Assembly: GCA_934271085.1 (NCBI GenBank)
Contig: CAKQQU010000057.1
Location: forward strand, 1 to 8,599
Origin: an uncultured Bacillota bacterium
Lineage (GTDB): Bacteria > Bacillota > Dehalobacteriia > UBA4068
Direction of reading: 5' to 3'
DNA length: 8,599 bases
Shown here: positions 1-5,185 of the stretch, piece by piece
Layout of the letters: each line of letters starts with the position of its first letter
Numbering within the stretch: the stretch's first letter is position 1
Made by a program: the position numbers and the translations under genes
Notes under the pieces: generated by a model
The model's database searches: none
Told to the model about the DNA's origin: nothing
What the model saw: only the letters and a program-made list of their open reading frames with translations

Positions 1-995
1 TTACCGGCAGCAATCAGGTAACTCATGCCATACCTTATCACAACTTCCGCGGCGATTTTGACGGTGAAGGACTTACCGAAGAACAGCAGAAAGAATACGG
101 TCCGGAGGCATGGGAAGCTCATAAGGCAGCTCAGCCCGGCACCAAAAACAGCATCCCCTGCCATCCCGGCTGCGTGCTGCGTTGCTCCAATGTTTATTAC
201 GATGCCAAGGGCAATCATGTCACCTCCGGCTTCGAATATGAGACCATTTCCCTTTTCGGCCCCAACTGCCTGATATTCAACATGGATGATACAGCCTGGC
301 TGGACCGCTGGTGCGACGAGATCGGCATAGACACCATGGAAGCCGGCTCCCTGCTGGCCATCTGCATGGAAGCAGGCAAGATACCCTGGGGCGACGGCGA
401 AGCAGCTATCGGACTGCTCCGCGATGAAATGAATAAAGGCACCGAATTCGGCCGTCTGATGGGAGAAGGCACCGTAGCACTGGGCAAAGGATTGGGCGTT
501 GACCGGGTGCCTCAGGTAAAAGGCCAGGCCTTTGCAGCTTACGATCCCCGTACCCAGCCCGGCGCAGGTATCGTTTACGCAATTTCTCCTCAGGGCGCCG
601 ACCATTCCACCGGCCAGGTAGTTGCCCCCGGCAAATCCAACCGGGAGATCCTGGCAATGGCAGCCAAACGTATGCTGGATCAGTGCATGGTGGATAACTG
701 GGGCTGCGCTCTGGTAAACGCCGCATATTTCGGTGATCCCACTGCAGTTCCCGATCTTTACAGCGGACTTTTCGGCGGCGAATGGACTATCGAAAAAATT
801 TACGAAACCGGCAAGGAAATGTTCCGGATTGAGCGTAAATTTAACAAGGAGGCAGGATTTACGGCTGCTGATGATAAACTGCCTGAATTCTGCTATACCG
901 AGCCCCATCCCAGCAACGGCAATGTCTTTGATCTTACCAACGATGAGCTGGAAGAAGTATTCCGTTCCATGGGGGCCTGCTACGATCAACTGTAA
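1..995 (+). CDS. Aldehyde ferredoxin oxidoreductase family protein, C-terminal part (5' end outside window)
   Basis: The frame is open from base 3 to the TAA at 993-995, giving the last 330 residues; full family members are about 600. The family uses a tungsten (or molybdenum) bis-pterin and one [4Fe-4S] cluster to oxidise aldehydes to acids, or the reverse, with ferredoxin, in the cytoplasm of anaerobes. Visible evidence: a cysteine cluster CHPGCVLRC (Cys codons at 159, 171, 183), a later DNWGC cysteine (codon 705) where the fourth cluster ligand belongs, and the block VKG..FAAYDPR followed by G.GIVYAISPQGADH, a hallmark of the cofactor domain. The first spacing is C-x3-C rather than the C-x2-C of the Pyrococcus enzyme. 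A MoaD/ThiS-like and a ThiF-like gene follow in the same direction, suggesting an operon with cofactor-sulfur proteins. The physiological aldehyde cannot be read from the sequence. Confidence 0.93.
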   Translation, partial: TGSNQVTHAIPYHNFRGDFDGEGLTEEQQKEYGPEAWEAHKAAQPGTKNSIPCHPGCVLRCSNVYYDAKGNHVTSGFEYETISLFGPNCLIFNMDDTAWLDRWCDEIGIDTMEAGSLLAICMEAGKIPWGDGEAAIGLLRDEMNKGTEFGRLMGEGTVALGKGLGVDRVPQVKGQAFAAYDPRTQPGAGIVYAISPQGADHSTGQVVAPGKSNREILAMAAKRMLDQCMVDNWGCALVNAAYFGDPTAVPDLYSGLFGGEWTIEKIYETGKEMFRIERKFNKEAGFTAADDKLPEFCYTEPHPSNGNVFDLTNDELEEVFRSMGACYDQL

Positions 996-1006
996 GCCGA
1001 GGTAAT

Positions 1007-1222
1007 ATGATCAAGGTAAACAACAAAATGATGGAATGGCGGCCGGGGATTACCCTGGCCGACGCCATCGATTTTTATCATCAGTTTGACGAGCTGATAT
1101 ATGATAATCCTGATTTGATGTGTATTATCGGCAGTCATGATTATATTGGCGAAGATCACACCAAAGTACTGCTTAATGACGGCGATTTTGTGATACTTAT
1201 GTACGAATTTTACGGAGGCTAA
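1007..1222 (+). CDS. MoaD/ThiS-family small sulfur-carrier protein
   Basis: This 71-residue protein has the size of the beta-grasp ubiquitin-like carriers and ends in Gly-Gly, the tail that a ThiF/MoeB enzyme adenylates and that is then thiocarboxylated. The pattern LLNDGDFVILMYEFYGG at the C terminus matches the DGD-V-I...GG ending of the family, and the N terminus (IKVNNKMMEWRPGITLADAI) resembles the first hairpin and helix of ThiS/MoaD. It starts 11 bases after the oxidoreductase stop with a short GAGGT at 999-1003, and its stop codon touches the ATG of the ThiF-like gene. The likely role is to supply sulfur for the pterin dithiolene of the neighbouring enzyme. A role in thiamine synthesis is possible but unsupported by the neighbours. 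No MoaE gene is visible nearby. Confidence 0.85.
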   Translation: MIKVNNKMMEWRPGITLADAIDFYHQFDELIYDNPDLMCIIGSHDYIGEDHTKVLLNDGDFVILMYEFYGG

Positions 1223-1906
1223 ATGCTGCAGGAACGCTATATACGCAATGCGGCGGCTATTTCGCCGGAAGAATGCGGCAGGCTGCATGACAGTGCCGTA
1301 GCTGTGATAGGCTGCGGCGGCCTGGGCGGTTATGTCATAGAAATACTGGGCAGATTGGGCATAGGCCATATCCGCGCAGTGGATGGCGACTGCTTTGAGC
1401 CAAGTAATCTTAACCGCCAGTTGCTGGCTACCGAAGAGAATCTGGGCAGTTTAAAGGCCCAGGCTGCGGCAGACAGGATGAGCAGGGTCAATCACCTTGT
1501 CACCATCGAGGCAGTACCCCAGATGCTGAATCAGGATAACGCTGCTTCTCTGCTGCAGGATATGGATCTGGTCATAGATGCCCTGGACTGCCGTGAATCA
1601 AGAATGATATTGCAGGAAGCAGCCAAAGCCAGCGGCATACCGCTGGTTCACGGCGCAGTGGCCGGCTGGTACGGCAGAATAACCACAGTTTTTCCCGGAG
1701 ACGATACATTGAGCCGTCTTTATCCGGCAGCCCAAAAAAGCGGCGCCGAAAAAGTATTGGGCACCCCTTCCTTCGCCCCGCCCCTGATAGCCTCCCTGCA
1801 GGTAAGCGAGGCAGTTAAGGTATTGCTGCATAAGGGAGAGCCTCTGCGCAATCAATACTTGTATATCGATCTGCTGAGCAATATGTTTCATATTGCCCGG
1901 ATATGA
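1223..1906 (+). CDS. ThiF/MoeB/HesA-family adenylyltransferase (E1-like activating enzyme)
   Basis: This 227-residue Rossmann-fold protein most likely adenylates the Gly-Gly tail of the MoaD/ThiS-like protein encoded just upstream. Visible motifs: nucleotide-binding GCGGLGG (residues 30-36), acidic DGD (54-56), SNLNRQ (61-66) carrying the catalytic Arg, Lys78 in LGSLKAQAA, and DALD (119-122) with the Mg-binding Asp. The late segment FAPPLIASLQVSEAVKVLL also fits the family. It is shorter than the roughly 250 residues of MoeB and ThiF. It has only four cysteines (18, 31, 57, 123) and none of the paired CxxC zinc motifs of those proteins. Its Shine-Dalgarno (GGAGG, 1214-1218) lies inside the last two glycine codons of the upstream gene, so the two are probably translationally coupled. 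The exact acceptor and sulfur donor are inferred. Confidence 0.88.
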   Translation: MLQERYIRNAAAISPEECGRLHDSAVAVIGCGGLGGYVIEILGRLGIGHIRAVDGDCFEPSNLNRQLLATEENLGSLKAQAAADRMSRVNHLVTIEAVPQMLNQDNAASLLQDMDLVIDALDCRESRMILQEAAKASGIPLVHGAVAGWYGRITTVFPGDDTLSRLYPAAQKSGAEKVLGTPSFAPPLIASLQVSEAVKVLLHKGEPLRNQYLYIDLLSNMFHIARI

Positions 1907-1929
1907 TAGATATAGTATCCTACTCAAAA

Positions 1930-1972
1930 AACGACCAAGATCCCTCAGTGCAGATGGGGGATTTTGGTCGTT
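1930..1972 (+). terminator. Terminator of the oxidoreductase-carrier-ThiF operon
   Basis: The arms 1930-1944 and 1958-1972 pair over 15 bp (14 Watson-Crick, one G-U) around a 13-nt loop, starting 23 bases after the ThiF-like stop. The T-tract behind it is broken (TTATTAAATT), while six A's (1926-1931) precede it, so the hairpin may also work on the opposite strand. Called from structure and position. Confidence 0.75.
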
Positions 1973-2024
1973 ATTAAATTCTGCTTAAAGCTGCTTCCCC
2001 TCTGCTTTAAACAGCCTGTAATCC

Positions 2025-2047
2025 TTATACAAAATCAACTTGTATAA
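2025..2047. promoter_or_regulatory. Operator-like inverted repeat upstream of the ACT gene
   Basis: TTATACAA (2025-2032) and TTGTATAA (2040-2047) form a perfect 8-bp inverted repeat with a 7-nt spacer. The right arm overlaps a TATAAT hexamer (2043-2048). No convincing -35 was found at the right distance, so I call it only a candidate operator or weak promoter site. It lies between two terminator-like hairpins and about 160 bases before the ACT gene start. Confidence 0.35.
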
Positions 2048-2104
2048 TCTAATATATAATAAGGATATCATATCAAGGCAGAACATAAATTAACAAAACC
2101 CACC

Positions 2105-2135
2105 AAAGAAAATGCCCCGGCATTTTCTTTTCTTT
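2105..2135 (+). terminator. Intrinsic terminator upstream of the ACT/UPF0210 operon
   Basis: AAAGAAAATGC (2105-2115) pairs with GCATTTTCTTT (2120-2130), an 11-bp stem with a 4-nt loop, followed by TCTTT. It could end transcripts arising near 2040, or act as a second barrier to readthrough from the upstream operon. Its T-rich tail runs directly into the -35 box of the next promoter. Confidence 0.65.
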
Positions 2136-2161
2136 ACAGCCAACAGGCAAAATGATACAAT
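2133..2161 (+). promoter_or_regulatory. Sigma-A type promoter for the ACT/UPF0210 operon
   Basis: -35 TTTACA (2133-2138), a 17-bp spacer and -10 TACAAT (2156-2161), with TG at 2153-2154 giving an extended -10. Each hexamer matches consensus at five of six positions. The predicted start near 2168 leaves a leader of about 38 nt with AAGGAG (2193-2198) seven bases before the ATG. Confidence 0.65.
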
Positions 2162-2205
2162 TATGTACAAAATCTGCATTAAAATTTTAATTAAGGAGAA
2201 GGATC

Positions 2206-2475
2206 ATGAAAGCAATAGTTACCGTTATCGGCGCTGACCGGGTGGGCATCATCGCCTCTGTATGCGCTATTCTGGCCAGGCACGGCGTCAATGTTATGGA
2301 TATCAGCCAAACCGTTATGCAGGGATATTTCACCATGATAATGCTGGTGGATATCTCCGGCTGCGATCTGCCCTTTGCAGAAATTGCCGCTATTCTGGAT
2401 GAAGCCGGCAAAAAAGAAAAACTGTCCATACGTATCCAGCGGGAAGATATATTTGAAGCTATGCACCGCATCTAG
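2206..2475 (+). CDS. ACT domain-containing protein, UPF0237 family
   Basis: This 89-residue protein is essentially one ACT domain, a fold that usually binds small ligands such as amino acids and forms dimers. The start MKAIVTVIGADRVGIIASV followed by LARHGVNVMDISQTVMQGYF is the typical first strand, helix and second strand of ACT regulators such as GcvR. The second half (MIMLVDIS...LSIRIQREDIFEAMHRI) matches the UPF0237 ending. It contains no catalytic or DNA-binding domain. The ATG at 2206 has a strong AAGGAG at the right distance. The UPF0210 gene follows after 26 bases, and this pairing recurs in Firmicutes, so the ACT protein may sense a ligand for, or form a complex with, its partner. 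The ligand is unknown. Confidence 0.92.
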   Translation: MKAIVTVIGADRVGIIASVCAILARHGVNVMDISQTVMQGYFTMIMLVDISGCDLPFAEIAAILDEAGKKEKLSIRIQREDIFEAMHRI

Positions 2476-2501
2476 CGGCAGGCTGAACAGAGGTGAACAG
2501 T

Positions 2502-3860
2502 ATGATAAATACAAATGAGATACTGCAGACTATTAATATGATAGATCAGCAGCATCTGGACATCCGTACCATTACCATGGGGATTTCCATTCGTGACTGC
2601 GGCTGCGAGGATGTAAAACGATGCTGTCAGAAGATCTACGACAAGATCACAGCCAAAGCTCAGAACCTGGTCAGGGTAGGCGAAGATATAGAAAGGGAAT
2701 TTGGCATACCAATAGTTAACAAGCGCATTTCCGTTACCCCCGTTGCCATTGCCTGCGAATGCTGCGATACTGCAGACTACCATCTTTTTGCCCAGGCTTT
2801 GGATAAGGCTGCCAAAGAGGTAGGCGTCAACTTTATCGGCGGTTTCAGCGCCCTGGTGCACAAAGGCTATACTGTGGGAGACCGGCGCCTTATTGATTCC
2901 ATTCCCCAGGCTTTAAGCACTACAGAAAGGGTATGTTCCAGCGTAAACGTTGCCACCACCAGAGCCGGTATCAATATGGATGCCGTAGCCCGTATGGGGC
3001 GGATCATCAAAGAAACCGCTGAGCTGACAAAAAAAGATGGCGGCATGGGTTGCGCCAAGCTGGTGGCTTTTGCCAACGCTGTGGAAGACAACCCCTTTAT
3101 GGCAGGGGCTTTTCATGGCGTAGGCGAACCTGAAAGTGTTATCAATGTTGGCGTATCCGGCCCGGGCGTTGTCCACAAGGCTTTGCAGCAATGCAAAGGG
3201 CAGCCTTTTGATATAGTGGCGGAAACAATCAAAAAAACTGCTTTCCATATCACACGCATGGGGCAACTGGTAGCCCAGGAAGCTTCCCGCAGGCTGAATA
3301 TGCCTTTCGGCATAGTTGACCTTTCCCTGGCACCTACTCCGGCTATCGGCGACAGCGTAGCGGATATTCTGGAAGAAATGGGCCTGGAAAGCGTGGGAGC
3401 GCCCGGTACTACCGCTGCTTTGGCACTGCTTAATGACGCCGTAAAAAAAGGCGGCGTAATGGCATCTTCCCATGTAGGCGGCCTTTCCGGAGCTTTTATC
3501 CCCGTATCAGAGGATGCCGGAATGATCCGCGCCGCCCAAAAGGGTGTGCTTACCATTGAAAAGCTGGAAGCCATGACCTGCGTTTGCTCGGTAGGGCTGG
3601 ATATGATAGCTGTTCCCGGCGATACTACCCCAGAAGCTATATCCGGCATAATAGCCGACGAAGCTGCCATCGGTATGATAAACGGCAAAACTACTGCTGT
3701 CCGCATCATTCCCGCTCCCGGCAAAGGACTGGGCGATACTGTTGAATTCGGCGGTCTGCTGGGCAGCGCTCCCATCATGCCTGTGAATAAATGCGGCAAC
3801 AGGGAGTTTGTGGAACGCGGAGGCAGCATCCCTGCTCCTCTCCACAGCCTGCGAAACTAA
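2502..3860 (+). CDS. UPF0210 (DUF711, PFL-like) family protein
   Basis: The 452-residue product matches the full length of UPF0210 proteins, a family of unknown function that resembles pyruvate formate-lyase in fold and is often labelled PFL family. Typical blocks are present: IRTITMGIS (21-29), IPIVNKRISVTP (69-80), FIGGFSALVHKGY (111-123), VCSSVNV (144-150), NAVEDNPFMAGAFHGVGE (192-209), INVGVSGPGVV (214-224) and, near the end, EFGGLLGSAPIMPVN. I prefer the ATG at 2502 because AGAGGTG (2489-2495) sits six bases before it; a GTG at 2493 in frame would fall inside that site and add only three residues. The N terminus is unusually rich in cysteine (33, 35, 41, 42, 85, 87, 88). It is co-transcribed with the ACT gene 26 bases upstream. 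No reaction can be assigned. Confidence 0.93.
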   Translation: MINTNEILQTINMIDQQHLDIRTITMGISIRDCGCEDVKRCCQKIYDKITAKAQNLVRVGEDIEREFGIPIVNKRISVTPVAIACECCDTADYHLFAQALDKAAKEVGVNFIGGFSALVHKGYTVGDRRLIDSIPQALSTTERVCSSVNVATTRAGINMDAVARMGRIIKETAELTKKDGGMGCAKLVAFANAVEDNPFMAGAFHGVGEPESVINVGVSGPGVVHKALQQCKGQPFDIVAETIKKTAFHITRMGQLVAQEASRRLNMPFGIVDLSLAPTPAIGDSVADILEEMGLESVGAPGTTAALALLNDAVKKGGVMASSHVGGLSGAFIPVSEDAGMIRAAQKGVLTIEKLEAMTCVCSVGLDMIAVPGDTTPEAISGIIADEAAIGMINGKTTAVRIIPAPGKGLGDTVEFGGLLGSAPIMPVNKCGNREFVERGGSIPAPLHSLRN

Positions 3861-3937
3861 AAGCCCAGCAAAATATATTTATTGCAATGTATGGGGCTTC
3901 ACTCATGCAACTTTCTTTCTATCATATCATAGTAACT

Positions 3938-3981
3938 AAAAACAAGGCACAGAGATCAATGACCTCTGTGCCTTTGTTTTT
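3938..3981. terminator. Bidirectional terminator between UPF0210 gene and yjdF
   Basis: The arms 3938-3954 and 3964-3981 form a 17-bp stem (11 bp plus 6 bp separated by one bulged T at 3975) with a 9-nt loop. It has a T-run on the + side (3977-3981) and an A-run on the left (3938-3942) that becomes a T-run for - strand transcripts. The TGA of yjdF (3956-3958 on the complement) lies in the loop, so the hairpin ends both convergent genes. Confidence 0.88.
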
Positions 3982-4375
3982 GCTTTTCCCGATGCAAAGC
4001 AAAGCGTCGCTCCTGCTCTGCCTCTTTAGCTTCCCGGGAAATGACCTTATGCTGGAGCTTCCCTTCTTCCCGCTGCAGTTTAAGGGCCTGCTGAGCTTTG
4101 GTGCCCACTCCCTCTGAGGCAAGCTGCCTTTTTACCTGCCGCTGCAGCCTCTTGGGATTAAGAGTCCTGGCGGTACTGCTTTCCGCATCCACAGGCGGGC
4201 TGAAGCTAAAACGGTACCAGTTTGTTAAGAGATGCTCATATACCTCATATATCTTCGGCTCCGGCCCATAAACGATCTTACAGACCTCCAGCTTTCCTGC
4301 ATTCTGCCGTTCATAAATGCCTACCCAAAAAGGATCTTCAAAATAAACGGTAAGCGTGGAACAGGATTCAGACAT
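3956..4375 (-). CDS. yjdF: YjdF family protein (DUF2992)
   Basis: The 139-residue product matches Bacillus YjdF in length and order of features. An N-terminal strand region LTVYFEDPFWVGIYER (8-23) is followed by KLEVCKIVYGPEP, YEVYEHLL, FSPPV, then a basic NPKRLQRQ (73-80), GTKAQQALKLQREEGK (91-106) and a highly charged, probably helical tail ending RHRGH. No signal peptide or membrane segment is visible. The function is unknown; in other species the gene is controlled by a riboswitch that responds to aza-aromatic compounds, which suggests a role in handling or detoxifying such molecules. The ATG at 4375 has an excellent AAAGGAGG (complement of 4383-4390) seven bases upstream. The last codons form one arm of the shared terminator. 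Confidence 0.93.
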   Translation of the reverse strand: MSESCSTLTVYFEDPFWVGIYERQNAGKLEVCKIVYGPEPKIYEVYEHLLTNWYRFSFSPPVDAESSTARTLNPKRLQRQVKRQLASEGVGTKAQQALKLQREEGKLQHKVISREAKEAEQERRFALHREKQKQRHRGH

Positions 4376-4402
4376 AAAAACTCCTCCTTTTCAAGCTGAT
4401 GA

Positions 4403-4493
4403 ACAAGGAAGGGACAACCAAAGGAGGCAGGTTACTTACAGCTGCAAAGCAGCTGCTCCCGGACTACCTACCGGAACGTGTTTTTATCCTTGC
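4403..4493 (-). ncRNA. yjdF-type riboswitch in the yjdF leader
   Basis: The 5' leader of yjdF (reading on the - strand) starts with GCAAGGATAAAAACACGTTCCGG, given here as its blocks GCAAGGA, AAAAACACG and TTCCGG, and ends with TGGTTGTCCC and TCCTTGT. As I recall it, this is the layout of the yjdF RNA motif. Closing helix: GCAAGGA (4493-4487) with TCCTTGT (4409-4403), 7 bp including one G-U. An internal hairpin has perfect 7-bp arms at 4455-4449 and 4445-4439 around a 3-nt loop. Such RNAs bind diverse aza-aromatic compounds and control yjdF. CCTCCTTT (4427-4420), inside the aptamer, is an exact complement of the Shine-Dalgarno AAAGGAGG (4390-4383), pointing to control at translation. The family call comes from motif memory and gene context, not from a covariance search. 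Confidence 0.8.
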
Positions 4494-4498
4494 AATTA

Positions 4499-4862
4499 TA
4501 TTGTAGGGCTTTTATCAGGATAGTCAAGGGCTTTGTGCAGAAGGCCAACGGTACCCTTGGGCTGCATAAAACCGAGGCTCAGCTCCTGTTCAATTAACTT
4601 TGAAATTGCCTGCCTTGATAATGTTTATCATCATGCTGATAGCAGCAATTGTCTTTGTTTTCTCCGCTCCGGCCAATACTGCATGGAAAAAGTAATATGC
4701 ATTGGGTCGTTTTAATTGGCTCCGGCAGTGCAGGGTATGTTTTGGTGAGCTTGATCCTACACCGGCAGAAAAAACAGCATGACCATAAATGTTCAGTTGC
4801 GGAATTCCGGCAAAGCAGCAAACCCTTTGCGCCGCTAAAGCAGCTATCCAACAGAGATTTGC
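4499..4862 (-). pseudogene. Possible decayed gene upstream of yjdF
   Basis: Two - strand frames overlap head to tail and both read somewhat like protein. One is open for 90 codons (4862-4593) and ends with EKTKTIAAISMMINIIKAGN; the other is open for 42 codons (4624-4499) and ends with GFMQPKGTVGLLHKALDY. A single frameshift near 4600 would join them. Neither has a Shine-Dalgarno plus start at its beginning, and I recognise no family. The + strand of the same bases carries two short hydrophobic frames (24 residues at 4621-4695 and 61 residues at 4697-4879, separated by one base), also without a good ribosome site, so even the strand is uncertain. The yjdF promoter lies at the end of the putative remnant. 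Otherwise 4506-4877 holds nothing I can name. Confidence 0.22.
4500..4527 (-). promoter_or_regulatory. yjdF: Promoter of the yjdF riboswitch transcript
   Basis: On the - strand, TTGACT (4527-4522), a 16-bp spacer and TACAAT (4505-4500), each five of six to consensus. The predicted start near 4493 falls exactly at the first base of the riboswitch closing helix. An overlapping TATAAT (4500-4495) lacks a -35 at normal distance. Confidence 0.6.
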
Positions 4863-4877
4863 TTATGCTCATAAAAT

Positions 4878-4907
4878 AACCCTCTGTATGATCCCATACG
4901 GAGGGTT
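4878..4907. terminator. Terminator-like hairpin in the gene-poor region
   Basis: AACCCTCTGTATG (4878-4890) pairs with 4895-4907 over 13 bp (one G-U) around the loop ATCC. The T-rich tail is better on the - strand (complement of 4869-4877, TTATTTTAT without G or C) than on the + strand (TTTAT). It is not attached to any clear gene: on the + strand it follows a doubtful 61-codon frame, and on the - strand it precedes the possible remnant. Confidence 0.55.
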
Positions 4908-4962
4908 TATGAACAACACACTATTCAGGAAAAGCATTGTTGGCAAAAGCTGTAGCTGCAGA

Positions 4963-4995
4963 ATATCTACCAAATATCTACCAAACTGTACCAAA
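4963..4995. repeat. Short tandem repeat, 11-nt unit
   Basis: ATATCTACCAA occurs twice back to back (4963-4973, 4974-4984) and is followed by a diverged copy (4985-4995) and a partial ATGCACCC. It lies in a gene-free stretch beyond the end of the tRNA operon. No function is evident. Confidence 0.55.
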
Positions 4996-5027
4996 ATGCA
5001 CCCTTTTTTCTATATTTTTTTTAAGCA

Positions 5028-5073
5028 AAAACGCCCGCCAAAGCCATTAATCAAGGCATTTAGCAGGCGTTTT
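5028..5073 (-). terminator. Terminator of the tRNA operon
   Basis: The hairpin arms AAAACGCC..GC (5028-5038) and GC.GGCGTTTT (5063-5073) pair with one mismatch, and inner pairs extend the stem towards 5045/5055. For - strand transcripts the stem is followed by a T-run (complement of 5027-5031). It starts four bases beyond the CCA of tRNA-Arg. Confidence 0.7.
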
Positions 5074-5076
5074 ATC

Positions 5077-5153
5077 TGGTGCGCCCAGCAGGACTCGAAC
5101 CTGCGACCTTTTGGTTCGTAGCCAAACACTCTATCCAGCTGAGCTATGAGCGC
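5077..5153 (-). tRNA. tRNA-Arg (anticodon ACG)
   Basis: The 77-nt cloverleaf includes an encoded CCA (complement of 5077-5079). The acceptor GCGCTCA pairs with TGGGCGC with one G-U. The anticodon arm TTTGG-CTACGAA-CCAAA gives ACG, normally converted to ICG to read CGU/CGC/CGA. The T arm has GGTTCGAGTCC. It is the third and last tRNA of a - strand cluster, 32 bases after tRNA-Ser(GCU). Confidence 0.97.
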
Positions 5154-5185
5154 ACAATACGCGCAATAAGCGCGGTATTAACTTA

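Noticed and set aside
1981..2014. Imperfect inverted repeat of CTGCTTAAAG and CTTTAAACAG
   Set aside because: Nine of ten pairs match, but it is short, has no T-run or gene start near it, and could be chance in an A/T-rich gap.
3113..3829. Long open frame of 238 codons on the - strand
   Set aside because: Antisense shadow of the UPF0210 gene; low-complexity Ser/Pro/Ala-rich translation and no start signals.
3861..3899. Hairpin with arms AAGCCC and GGGCTT after the UPF0210 gene
   Set aside because: The stem is 6 bp with a long loop and no T-run; the much stronger hairpin at 3938-3981 explains termination.
4500..5153. Integrated element attached to tRNA-Arg
   Set aside because: The gene-poor stretch lies on the 3' side of the tRNA, but I found no second copy of the tRNA 3' end, no integrase gene and an intact tRNA terminator.
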